From NCBI GenBank assembly GCA_002413865.1, contig DHXX01000007.1:8449-63106 (forward strand): a stretch of 54,658 nucleotides of DNA, in the 5' to 3' direction. A model generated the notes under the pieces. The model had not been told where the DNA came from, searched no databases, and saw nothing but the letters and a program-made list of their open reading frames with translations. Positions 18,150-25,249 of this stretch are shown piece by piece. A program made the translations under genes and the position numbers. Positions within the stretch are counted from its first letter, which is position 1. The number at the start of each line of letters is the position of its first letter. This stretch comes from Candidatus Saccharibacteria bacterium UBA5145. GTDB taxonomy: Bacteria; Patescibacteriota; Saccharimonadia; Saccharimonadales; UBA4665.

Positions 18150-18197
18150 GAGCTTGTGCCGCGAAGGGTAGTACGCTAAAATACCTCTGTTACGCCC

Positions 18198-18283
18198 GCG
18201 GATGTGGCGGAATGGTAGACGCGCTAGTTTCAGGTACTAGTGTTCGCAAGAACGTGGAGGTTCAACTCCTCTCATCCGCACCA
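18198..18283 (+). tRNA. tRNA-Leu(CAG)
   Basis: Class II tRNA, 86 nt including an encoded CCA. The acceptor stem pairs GCGGATG with CATCCGC. The anticodon loop TTCAGGT gives CAG. The long variable arm is typical of Leu. TAAAAT lies about 20 nt upstream. The 3' end is continuous with a terminator hairpin and a tRNA-tail element. Confidence 0.96.
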
Positions 18284-18321
18284 TTCAAAAAGACCTAGTT
18301 ATGCTAGGTCTTTTTGAATGG
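18281..18321 (+). terminator. terminator hairpin whose stem includes the tRNA CCA end
   Basis: An 18-bp perfect stem (18281-18298 with 18304-18321) begins with the tRNA CCA and ends with TGG. The T run is inside the stem. The same design (stem opening with ACCA, closing with TGGT, small tetraloop) follows tRNA-Leu(GAG), Val, Leu(TAA) and Ala, but not Phe, Gly or Cys. Confidence 0.8.
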
Positions 18322-18542
18322 TTTATTGCGGATGAGAGGAGTTGAACCTCACGAGAGAGCGTAGCGAACGGGAGGTCGCAGAGCGAGGACGCGCGCAGGA
18401 ATTTATTCCGATAGCTGAGCGGTTAGCGAAGATATATGCCGAACCCAAGAAAACCTTCCTCTAAAATAATAGTTTTCCTGGCGAGAAGCTATAACGCGCC
18501 GCAGTGGCGGAGGCGCCAGCCGATACTCCTCTCATCCGCACC
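18322..18542 (+). repeat. tRNA-tail element 1 (long form)
   Basis: Non-coding. Starts with an inverted copy (18328-18350) of 23 nt of the tRNA 3' half (18257-18279). Next comes module B (CGCGCAGGAATTTATTCCG), then module C (18411-18494), a three-stem hairpin with GAAAAC/GTTTTC around a loop reading CTTCCTCTAAAATAATA. It ends with an exact 18-nt direct copy (18525-18542) of the tRNA end at 18265-18282, 260 nt away. Short antisense ORFs here are not credible genes. The sequence from 18543 to 18628 shows only the promoter of the next gene. Confidence 0.85.
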
Positions 18543-18628
18543 TGAGGGCGTGACTTCAAACGCGGCTCGTTAGCCCAAGAACCCCCATTAATGCCCGCAT
18601 AACCCAGGAATCTCGTACAATAGCGGAT

Positions 18629-19510
18629 ATGTCCTGGCAACTCGCAATCAGCTTATCGGTAATCGCAAACGTACTCACATCGCTCATCCAACGCCACTAT
18701 TCCCAAAGATCCTTGGCGCCCGCTTCGTTCCCGCCGGCCATATCGTACTTACTAGGCGTGGCCCCGTTGGGCATTCTAGTTGGCCTGTCGCTATCGCATC
18801 ACGTGCACTGGACGTGGTGGATAGGGTTTCTATTACTCCTAAATTCCAGTATCATGGCCCTTTCTAACTGGCTCAATTTTAAGGCGGTCAAACGCCTGCC
18901 GGTGGCCCAATATCAAACCATCAACCAGTTCTACGTGATAGTTGTCGTTGTGCTCGGCTGGACAGTGCTAGGTGAGGGCTTGAGCAAGTTTCAGCTCATC
19001 GGTGCTCTGTTGTTGCTGGTCGCGGCCTTGCTGGCAATCAGGGCCCCAATGATCAATATCGAGAAGCAGCACCGGAAGATACACATCCAATCGGTTGCGC
19101 TAACTCTCGCGGCCGCGGCGACCTTGGGAATCGCCTTGGTCATAGAAAAGGCAGCGCTGGGCTATATGGATATTGGTGCTTATCTGATTTTCGGTTATTC
19201 GGCCCAGACACTCGCCATGCTAGTGCTAGCAACCAAGGATGTCCGTCGGGGTACGCTGCGGACTTTTGGCAGGAGCGAGCTAAAGTGGTCGGCCGGTATG
19301 GGCTGGGCAAATGCGATAACCGGCGTTTTTTATGTTACGGCGATTGTCCGGTCTGATAATATCTCGCTGGTCACGGCCATTGCCTCGATTACTTTACCGC
19401 TCTTGGCCTTCGCGGCTTACGTCGTTCTCAAAGAGCGAGAAAACCAGAAACTGCTATGGCTTGGCCTGATGATTGGATTCCTTGGTTTACTTGTCAGCTC
19501 GATGGGCTGA
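18629..19510 (+). CDS. EamA/DMT-superfamily transporter
   Basis: 293-aa inner-membrane protein with about ten hydrophobic helices arranged as two five-helix halves, the usual EamA design. The first half ends near ALLLLVAALLAIRAPMIN (about 130-148), after which a basic cytoplasmic loop leads into the second half. Substrate is unknown; related proteins export metabolites or import nucleotide sugars. The start is leaderless: TACAAT at 18616-18621 ends 7 nt upstream. The gene stands alone between two tRNA loci. Confidence 0.85.
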   Translation: MSWQLAISLSVIANVLTSLIQRHYSQRSLAPASFPPAISYLLGVAPLGILVGLSLSHHVHWTWWIGFLLLLNSSIMALSNWLNFKAVKRLPVAQYQTINQFYVIVVVVLGWTVLGEGLSKFQLIGALLLLVAALLAIRAPMINIEKQHRKIHIQSVALTLAAAATLGIALVIEKAALGYMDIGAYLIFGYSAQTLAMLVLATKDVRRGTLRTFGRSELKWSAGMGWANAITGVFYVTAIVRSDNISLVTAIASITLPLLAFAAYVVLKERENQKLLWLGLMIGFLGLLVSSMG

Positions 19511-19701
19511 AGTAGGCCGATAAAAAGCGCTATACCGGCAAGTCTTACACATAGGACGGTACGGTAACCTCGAAGTCGCCAGCGACAGACCGAAGCCGAC
19601 AACCACCCCAGCCTTCTGCAACCATAAGCGTGAAACTCCCGGATGTGCTATGATTTCTGATAGGGAATAAGACTATTCGACAGAGGAGTAATCGACCGCT
19701 T

Positions 19702-21339
19702 ATGAGTAAAATTGCGCACTACTTGCAGGAACATTTAGTCGGGGAAGTAATGACATCGGCCGACGCGCGACGCTATTTTGCGACCGACGCCAGTATATTC
19801 GTCTTGGCTCCCGCCCTCGTCGTCTATCCGCGCAACGAGAACGATATCCGCAAAACGGCTCGTTTCACCTGGCAGTTGGCGGAACGCGGCCGTGTTATCC
19901 CGATCACGGCGCGGGGCGCCGGTACTGACCAGTCCGGAGCGGCGTTGGGCGGCGGTATCATGCTCGTTTTCCCGGCTCACTTGAATCGCATTCTCGAACT
20001 CGACACCAAGGGCGGTACCGTCACTGTCGAACCTGGTATTAATTACGGTAAGCTCCAACAGACACTGCACACGCACGGTCGATTTTTGCCGCCCGCCCCG
20101 GCCTCGATCGAATACTCGACCATCGGTGGCGCTGTCGCCAACAACGCCGGTGGTGAAAAATCAGTCAAGTACGGCACGACGCGGAATTACGCCCAGAGTT
20201 TACGGATCGTGCTCGCCAACGGGGAAGTCATGGAGACCGGCCGGCTGAGCAAGCGTGAATTCAACAAGAAACTGGGCTTGGCTTCTTTTGAGGGCGAAAT
20301 TTACCGGTCGGTCGATACGCTATTGGAAGAAAATCGTGACTTACTCGGTAAGCTCGACCTCAAGGTTGCCCAGAACAACGCCGGTTATAATTTACTCGAC
20401 ATCAAGCACCACGACGGTTCCTTTGATCTGACGCCGCTGCTGGTCGGCAGCCAGGGCACTTTGGGTATCGTCAGCGAAGTTACGCTGAGGACCGAAGTCT
20501 ACAATCCGCAAACAACCCTGTTTATGGCGACGTTCGAAACTATCCACGCCGCCCAATCAGCAATCTCAGACCTGTTAGACATGTCCGAAACGCCCAGCGC
20601 CATGGAAATGGTCAATGGGCACATGCTGCAAGCCGTCCAAGACGTCAACCCCAACTTGCTCAAGGAAAGTATGCCACCGCCCTTCCCAGCTGTTGTCTTG
20701 TTCGTGGAGTTCGATAATACCAAGGAACACACCGTGAAGAAACTCACCAAAAAAACCCACAAAATCTTCCAGAAGCACGCCCTGAGTTTGCAGACCGAAA
20801 CGGAGCTGGAGAGCCAGCAACGGCTCTGGAAAATCAGACAAGCGACCGCCACCGTGCTCGGTAACGGCACCGGGCAGCAACGAGCGGTGCCAATCATAGA
20901 GGACGCCACCATCCCCGTGGAGCGCTACCAAGAGTATTTCGACGGAGTCTACAAATTGTTCGAGAAGGCTGGCCTTAAGCCGGCCGTCTGGGGCCACGCC
21001 GGTAGTGGCAGCGTCCATCTGCAGCCACTACTTAACATCGGTCAAGTCGGCGATCGTCAAAAAGCTTTCCGCCTGATGGACGACTACTATAAATTCGTGA
21101 TTAGCCTGGGCGGGACGCCGAGCGGTGAACGTAACGATGGTCGGTTGCGCGCGCCCTATCTTGAACTAGTCTACGGCACCGAAGTTTATGCCCTTTTCCA
21201 AAAGGTGAAACAGATTTTTGACCCTTATAACACTTTGAACCCCGGGGTTAAGCTCGGCTCGAACCTCGGCGACATCAAAGCCCTCGTTCGTCCCGACTAC
21301 AACTTGGCTCACTTTTACGACCACCTGCCACACAGCTAG
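19702..21339 (+). CDS. FAD-linked oxidase, GlcD/D-lactate dehydrogenase type
   Basis: Flavoenzyme of 545 aa oxidising a 2-hydroxyacid such as D-lactate or glycolate, coupled to a quinone or cytochrome acceptor. PCMH-type FAD-binding domain at about 25-230, with ITARGAGTDQSGAALGGGI (about 73-91) and YSTIGGAVANNAGGEKSVKYG (about 137-157). FAD-oxidase C-terminal domain at about 270-530 with WGHAGSGSVHLQP near 433 and LNPGVKLG near 513. There is no C-terminal Fe-S domain, unlike the long archaeal/actinobacterial forms. AGAGGAG lies about 13 nt upstream, and TATGAT at about 19649 may be the -10. In an otherwise fermentative lineage it may reoxidise lactate. Confidence 0.9.
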   Translation: MSKIAHYLQEHLVGEVMTSADARRYFATDASIFVLAPALVVYPRNENDIRKTARFTWQLAERGRVIPITARGAGTDQSGAALGGGIMLVFPAHLNRILELDTKGGTVTVEPGINYGKLQQTLHTHGRFLPPAPASIEYSTIGGAVANNAGGEKSVKYGTTRNYAQSLRIVLANGEVMETGRLSKREFNKKLGLASFEGEIYRSVDTLLEENRDLLGKLDLKVAQNNAGYNLLDIKHHDGSFDLTPLLVGSQGTLGIVSEVTLRTEVYNPQTTLFMATFETIHAAQSAISDLLDMSETPSAMEMVNGHMLQAVQDVNPNLLKESMPPPFPAVVLFVEFDNTKEHTVKKLTKKTHKIFQKHALSLQTETELESQQRLWKIRQATATVLGNGTGQQRAVPIIEDATIPVERYQEYFDGVYKLFEKAGLKPAVWGHAGSGSVHLQPLLNIGQVGDRQKAFRLMDDYYKFVISLGGTPSGERNDGRLRAPYLELVYGTEVYALFQKVKQIFDPYNTLNPGVKLGSNLGDIKALVRPDYNLAHFYDHLPHS

Positions 21340-21381
21340 GGATTAGCTCTCGTATTCTCGAGGTGCCTTTTTTGTCACCGT

Positions 21382-21456
21382 CGTCATCCTGAGCCGCAGG
21401 TGAAGGATCTATCCAATCAACTCCAGGCTCGGATTCTTCGCTGACTCAGAATGACG
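21382..21456. repeat. MITE-like inverted repeat (CGTCATCCTGAG type)
   Basis: Imperfect inverted arms at 21382-21410 and 21431-21456 read CGTCATCCTGAG...GAAGGATCT and, reversed, CGTCATTCTGAG...GAAGAATCC. Palindromic repeats of this consensus are scattered through many environmental bacterial genomes. Here it lies between the oxidase and tRNA-Leu(GAG). Confidence 0.75.
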
Positions 21457-21588
21457 AGGCTGCGCCGCCCGAACTGGCTTTCAGCCCTATAACTCTCCCG
21501 AAGGCGCTTGAGTTTTTTGCTCAAAACAGATAAGATATTGTGGTTCAACCAAATTCTGCAGACCTATCAGCTGCAAGATTTTGAGCGA

Positions 21589-21674
21589 GCGGACGTGGTG
21601 AAATGGTATACACGCTACCTTGAGGTGGTAGTGGCCGCAAGGCTGTGGAGGTTCAACTCCTCTCGTCCGCACCA
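21589..21674 (+). tRNA. tRNA-Leu(GAG)
   Basis: Class II tRNA with CCA encoded. Acceptor GCGGACG pairs with CGTCCGC, anticodon loop TTGAGGT gives GAG, and there is a long variable arm. It is followed directly by a 21-bp hairpin (21671-21716, loop GAAA) that starts with ACCA and ends with TGGT. Confidence 0.96.
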
Positions 21675-21935
21675 AATTAAATAACCTAAGCGAAAGCTTA
21701 GGTTATTTAATTTGGTATATGCGGACGAGAGGAGTTGAACCTCGCGAGAGAGCGCAGTGAACGGGAGGTCGCAGAGCAAAGTCACGCGCAGAAGCTTGCT
21801 TCGATAACTGAGCGGTTAGCGAAGATATATGCCAAACCCAAGAAAACCTTCCTATTGAATTAAAGTTTTCCTGGCGAGAAGCTATAACATGACTTTGTGG
21901 CGGAGGCGAAGCCGATAGTCCTCTCGTCCGCACCA
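21675..21935 (+). repeat. tRNA-tail element 2 (long form)
   Basis: Same order as element 1: terminator hairpin, inverted 23-nt copy of the tRNA 3' half (21721-21743 against 21648-21670), module B with outer stem CAAAGTCA (21778-21785)/TGACTTTG (21890-21897), module C nested inside that stem, and a 17-nt exact direct copy of the tRNA end (21919-21935 = 21658-21674). The distance between copies is 261 nt, almost identical to element 1. Confidence 0.85.
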
Positions 21936-22050
21936 TCTTACTAGAATCAAGCGAACGGGAGGTCGCGTAACAAGGCGCGCCTAGGAGCTAGCGCCGAGCA
22001 CGCCGCAATGGAGAAGGACGAAGTCCGCCACGTGCCCGCCTTGTCGACAC
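21936..22050 (+). repeat. partial second tRNA-tail unit
   Basis: Contains the family words GCGAACGGGAGGTCGC and GAGCACGCCGC. Its own outer stem is ACAAGGCG (21970-21977)/CGCCTTGT (22037-22044), different in sequence from element 2 but still complementary. It lacks module C and a recognisable tRNA tail. It extends to just before the promoter of the GNAT gene. Confidence 0.6.
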
Positions 22051-22084
22051 AAGTGACAATGTATTTTATAATGGTAAAACTATC

Positions 22085-22675
22085 ATGAGTGAATATCCCA
22101 CACCAACTCCGAGAACATTAGAAACGGCTATCGGCGGTGATCTCAATATAATTGCCGGGTACACTGAGTCTTTAGTCGAGCAATTAGTTATCAAAGCCCA
22201 AGAACCACTTGGTGCCGCGACGACTTTGGCTGGCGAGAACGAACGCTTCAGGAGTCCGGCCGCTTTTCAGCGCTGGCAGCGCGCCGGTAAGCAAATTATC
22301 TACATGCTAACGAATCCGGAGCAGGACAATCTAGGCGGTATCGCCTGGTACGAGCCGGCAAGACTTGCGCGCTTACCCGAAGTCAGGCCAGCCCCTAACC
22401 ATGCCTTTGGGATGTGCCTATATAGGGGTTATCACAATAAAAATTTGGCACTTCCGTTTATGGCGGCAACCCTGAAGGACTATATCGTTAGTTCCGAGAA
22501 TGGTGTCAGAGTGGGTGAGTTTGAAGGTATCTGGCTGCGGACTAAGGCTGCCAATAATCCGGCCGTTCGAGCCTATGAAAAATTTGGATATGAAGCGGTT
22601 GCGAATGACAAGGGCAGGCTAACTATGGTATTATCTCCGGAGCGAATACTGGGGGCGCTTAGCTCAGTTGGCTAG
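22085..22675 (+). CDS. GNAT-like N-acetyltransferase, 3' end inside tRNA-Val
   Basis: 196 aa, weakly GNAT-like. The C-terminal part contains GIWLRTKAANNPAVRAYEKFGYEAV (about 152-176), typical of the last helix and strand that close the acetyl-CoA site, and GGIAWYEPARL near 85 resembles strand 4. Substrate unknown. TATAAT at 22067-22072 lies 12 nt upstream. The last 23 nt, including the stop codon, are the first 23 nt of tRNA-Val. The final residues (GALSSVG) are therefore encoded by tRNA sequence, so the original C-terminus may have been replaced by recombination at the tRNA. Confidence 0.75.
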   Translation: MSEYPTPTPRTLETAIGGDLNIIAGYTESLVEQLVIKAQEPLGAATTLAGENERFRSPAAFQRWQRAGKQIIYMLTNPEQDNLGGIAWYEPARLARLPEVRPAPNHAFGMCLYRGYHNKNLALPFMAATLKDYIVSSENGVRVGEFEGIWLRTKAANNPAVRAYEKFGYEAVANDKGRLTMVLSPERILGALSSVG

Positions 22676-22729
22676 AGCATCTCGTTTACACCGAGAGGGT
22701 CGGGGGTTCGAGTCCCTCAGCGCCCACCA
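22653..22729 (+). tRNA. tRNA-Val(TAC)
   Basis: 77 nt including CCA. Acceptor GGGCGCT/AGCGCCC, D-arm AGCTCAGTTGGCTAGAGC, anticodon loop TTTACAC giving TAC, T-arm GGGGG TTCGAGT CCCTC. It is followed by a hairpin (22726-22769, loop GAAA) starting ACCA and ending TGGT. The 5' part is shared with the GNAT reading frame. Confidence 0.96.
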
Positions 22730-22955
22730 AATAAAAATACTCTGCGAAAGCAGGGTATTTTTATTTGGTCGAGCCTTGGGCCACAAGAACCTCACGAGCG
22801 CAGCGAGTCCAAAGGGTTCGGTAGAGCAAAGTCACGCGCAGGAGTTTACTCCGAGCATGACTTTGTGGCGGAGGCCGCCAGGCCGATCCCTCATACCCAA
22901 ATCAATAACGCCGCAGCGGCGGAGCGCAGTGCAACGGAGCGATCCCTCAGCGCCC
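22730..22955 (+). repeat. tRNA-tail element 3 (short forms, tandem)
   Basis: After the terminator: a hairpin GAACC/GGTTC (22788-22819 region), then module B without module C (CAAAGTCA...GGAGTTTACTCC...TGACTTTG). A decayed tail TCCCTCATACCC (22887-22898) is followed by a further partial unit and an exact 13-nt copy of the tRNA-Val end (22943-22955 = 22713-22725). So two units, the first with a degenerate tail. The rest up to 23036 holds only the next promoter and SD. Confidence 0.75.
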
Positions 22956-23036
22956 TTATCAACAATCAACCCGAGTTCCTTATTGCCTAGCATCATCTCC
23001 CGCCGTACAATAAGCACATAAATCAAAGGAGTAACT

Positions 23037-23801
23037 ATGTCGGCACTTGTAATTATTATTCTGGTAATCGCTCTGATCATTATCGCCAACGGCGTTCGAA
23101 TTATTAACCAGTATGAGCGCGGTGTCGTTTTCCGGCTCGGCCGCGTTCGCGATGCCGTCAAAGAACCCGGTCTGCGCCTGATCATCCCGATTGTCGACCA
23201 AATGCGCAAGGTAAGCCTGCGCATCGTGACCTTGCCAATCGAATCACAAAAAATCATTACCAAAGATAACGTTTCGATCGACGTGTCGGCTGTGGCGTAC
23301 TACAAAGTCATCGACCCGACGAAGGCGATTGTGGAGATCGAAAACGTCGTTTCCGCCACTTACCAGATTGCCCAGACCACCGTACGTAACATTGTCGGCC
23401 AGAGCAGTCTTGACGATGTCTTGAGCGAAACGGTCGTCATCAATGAAAAAATTAAAGTCATTCTGGAAGCCGCCACCGAAAAGTGGGGAATTTACGTCAG
23501 CACGGTCGAGGTCAAGGATATCCAACTGCCCGATACCATGCAACGGGCCATGGCCAAGCAGGCCGAAGCCGAACGCGAAAAGCGCGCCAAAGTGATTGCC
23601 GCCGAAGGTGAACAGCTCAGCGCCGCCAAGCTCGGTGAAGCTGCCGACATTATCTCGGCCCATCCAATCGCCCTCCAGCTCCGCAACCTCCAAGTCTTGA
23701 GCGACATCGCCGTCGAAAAGAATAGCACGATCATCTTTCCGGCCCAGTTTTTGGACACCGTCGCCAGCGTCAAAGATTTCATGGCCAAGGAAAAGGCCTA
23801 G
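23037..23801 (+). CDS. SPFH/band-7 (slipin-type stomatin-like) membrane protein
   Basis: 254-aa membrane scaffold protein. N-terminal hydrophobic hairpin or helix at 2-20, then the band-7 core (about 25-185: QYERGVVFRLGRV, VRNIVGQSSLDDVLSE), and a coiled coil rich in Glu/Ala (about 185-210: AKQAEAEREKRAKVIAAEGE). Slipins oligomerise in membranes and are often paired with NfeD and a protease; no NfeD is adjacent here. An AAAGGAG 5 nt before the ATG and TACAAT at 23006-23011 define expression. The stop shares a base with the GTG of the MazG-like gene, implying an operon. Confidence 0.93.
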   Translation: MSALVIIILVIALIIIANGVRIINQYERGVVFRLGRVRDAVKEPGLRLIIPIVDQMRKVSLRIVTLPIESQKIITKDNVSIDVSAVAYYKVIDPTKAIVEIENVVSATYQIAQTTVRNIVGQSSLDDVLSETVVINEKIKVILEAATEKWGIYVSTVEVKDIQLPDTMQRAMAKQAEAEREKRAKVIAAEGEQLSAAKLGEAADIISAHPIALQLRNLQVLSDIAVEKNSTIIFPAQFLDTVASVKDFMAKEKA

Positions 23802-24127
23802 TGCCCCTCAGCGATTACCAGCAGCAAGTTGATGATTGGGTGCAGGGTTTCAAAACGCCGTACTGGACGCCGTTGAGCCAACTGGCTCGTTTGATTGAAG
23901 AAGTCGGCGAACTGGCCCGCGTCCTCAACCATAAATATGGCGACAAGATCAAAAAGCCAACCGAGTCTGCCGACGACCTTGAGGGCGAGCTCGGCGACAT
24001 TATGTTCGACGTCATCTGTATGGCCAATTCGGAAGGCGTCGACCTCGACGCGGCCCTCCAAAAAGTAATTCTGAAAGCCCAGACGCGTGATAAAGATCGG
24101 TTTGAGAAGAAGCCTGAACTTGTTTAA
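23801..24127 (+). CDS. MazG-like nucleotide pyrophosphohydrolase
   Basis: 108 aa all-alpha NTP-PPase, expected to hydrolyse (d)NTPs to NMP and PPi, a house-cleaning role. The metal-binding signature EEVGELARV (about 29-37) and, later, ELGDIMFDVI (about 67-76) provide the EExxE...ExxD acidic residues. GTG start with no spacer from the SPFH gene. Its 3' end overlaps the annotated 5' end of a NUDIX gene, so two nucleotide-sanitising enzymes appear linked. Confidence 0.87.
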   Translation: MPLSDYQQQVDDWVQGFKTPYWTPLSQLARLIEEVGELARVLNHKYGDKIKKPTESADDLEGELGDIMFDVICMANSEGVDLDAALQKVILKAQTRDKDRFEKKPELV

Positions 24128-24542
24128 CCCCGAAATCCTACAGAGCCCGCATTATCGCGTCGCCGTTAAAGCGCTGATATTTAACGTCGAGGATAAACTA
24201 TTGGTTGTCCAGAACGGTGATGGTGACTGGGAGCTCCCAGGTGGTGGTTGGGAGCACGGCGAATCGTTTCGTGATTGTTTGAACCGCGAGATCGATGAAG
24301 AGTTGGGTGTTGGCGTCGCCACAACCTCGGGCATCTGCATGACCTACCAAGGAATGAATCAGCGCGGCTACATGGCGTTGCGGCTAGTGGCCGTGGTGAC
24401 CTTGGAAAGCTCGGACTTCAATTACGGTGATGGCATGTTGGCCGCTAGATTCGTCGATGCCGCCGAATTAGCAGATTTGCAAATGGTGACCGACGACGCC
24501 CCCATTAAGCAACTTTCAGCCGATATCTGGCAGTTAAGTTGA
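24087..24542 (+). CDS. NUDIX hydrolase
   Basis: Up to 151 aa. The Nudix box GGGWEHGESFRDCLNREIDEELGVG (split: GGGWEHGESF, about 50-59, then REIDEELGVG, about 66-75) matches Gx5Ex7REUxEExGU, so Mg-dependent pyrophosphohydrolase activity on a nucleoside-diphosphate derivative is expected. The start is uncertain. The GTG at 24087 lies in the MazG-like frame region, and TTG codons at 24102 or 24120 would give shorter products that still keep the whole fold, which begins near LFNPEILQ. Confidence 0.87.
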   Translation: MIKIGLRRSLNLFNPEILQSPHYRVAVKALIFNVEDKLLVVQNGDGDWELPGGGWEHGESFRDCLNREIDEELGVGVATTSGICMTYQGMNQRGYMALRLVAVVTLESSDFNYGDGMLAARFVDAAELADLQMVTDDAPIKQLSADIWQLS

Positions 24543-24555
24543 TAAAACCGCCGTT

Positions 24556-24657
24556 ACTCTGTAAAATAACAGAGTCGTAGTCAATCTTTGGCGCAATTAT
24601 AGGCCGAACCCGAGCACCTTCTGCTAGAATAATAGCTGGCCCAGACCGAAGCTGTAG
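24556..24657 (+). repeat. solitary module-C-like hairpin upstream of tRNA-Phe
   Basis: ACTCTGT/ACAGAGT (24556-24562/24569-24575) is a small hairpin. From 24596 to 24657 the sequence aligns with module C of the tRNA-tail elements: GGCCGAACCC, then a loop CTTCTGCTAGAATAATA, then GAAGCTGTA. Stems differ (GGCC/GGCC, AGC/GCT) yet still pair. The loop also contains a -10-like TAGAAT. This may be a diverged relative or the ancestor of module C, or a tRNA promoter region. Confidence 0.5.
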
Positions 24658-24701
24658 AGTAGGGAGCTCAAGCAAGCACTTTAATAATTAAATCAACATC
24701 T

Positions 24702-24777
24702 GGCTCTTTAGCTCAGTTGGTAGAGCAGAGGCTTGAAGAGCCTTGTGTCCCCAGTTCGAGTCTGGGAGGAGCCACCA
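24702..24777 (+). tRNA. tRNA-Phe(GAA)
   Basis: 76 nt with CCA. Acceptor GGCTCTT/AGGAGCC, anticodon loop TTGAAGA gives GAA, T-arm CCCAG TTCGAGT CTGGG. It has no ACCA-including terminator and no tail element. Confidence 0.96.
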
Positions 24778-24790
24778 GATTTTATTTGGG

Positions 24791-24930
24791 CCGATAATTT
24801 GTTAGAATTATCGGAGTCAATTTTGTAAACCAAGGAGCATAAGCGACTGTTTGCAAAATTGAGAGGAGCAGCGTAAGGCTAGGTCGAAGCTTTTGCCAAT
24901 CGGCAAAACGAGATAAGCCTGTACGCTCCG
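24791..24930 (+). ncRNA. structured spacer between tRNA-Phe and tRNA-Gly, unknown RNA
   Basis: Three helical units in 140 nt. CCGATAATT pairs with AATTATCGG (24791-24814). TCAATTTTG pairs with CAAAATTGA (24817-24825/24854-24862). A nested arm follows: GGA+GCGTA (24865-24875) with TACGC+TCC (24922-24929), AGGCT/AGCCT inside, and TTTTGCC/GGCAAAA (24891-24908) at the tip. It matches none of 4.5S, RNase P or tmRNA signatures I know. It could be a processed ncRNA or a spacer of the tRNA transcript. Confidence 0.4.
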
Positions 24931-24934
24931 ACGA

Positions 24935-25011
24935 GCGGGTGTAGCTCAGTTGTTTAGAGCGCGTCCTTGCCAAGGACGAGGCCAGGGGTTAGAGTCCCCT
25001 CACCCGCACCA
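24935..25011 (+). tRNA. tRNA-Gly(GCC)
   Basis: 77 nt with CCA. Acceptor GCGGGTG/CACCCGC, anticodon stem CGTCC/GGACG around TTGCCAA (GCC), T-arm AGGGG TTAGAGT CCCCT. The T-loop has TTA in place of the usual TTC, a small oddity. It borders the A+T-richer island that begins 240 nt downstream. Confidence 0.95.
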
Positions 25012-25024
25012 ATTTGACACCCAG

Positions 25025-25056
25025 AAAAGCTCCCTTGATCGGGGGCTTTTTGTTTA
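25025..25056 (+). terminator. terminator after tRNA-Gly
   Basis: AAAAGCTCCC (25025-25034) pairs with GGGGGCTTTT (25041-25050) and runs into T residues. It closes the tRNA-Phe/Gly transcript. The following 190 nt to the island gene show only a TATACT -10 near 25227. Confidence 0.88.
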
Positions 25057-25249
25057 TTGATCGGATGGTTGGTTTCAACCTACGTCCCGTCAGGTCGACC
25101 AAACGGGACAAAAAGTGCCGCTTTCTTGATTGAAATGAAGGTTATAACCCACCGACCTAAGCGCGCCCGGACGCACTGGCATTCATAACCCTCAAAAGAT
25201 ACGGGTGTATTGGTAACTATTTTCGCATATACTATGTACAGAGGTAGGC

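Noticed and set aside
21382..21456. CGTCATCCTGAG palindrome as part of the tRNA-tail family
   Set aside because: It shares no words with modules B or C and matches a palindromic repeat type common in unrelated genomes.
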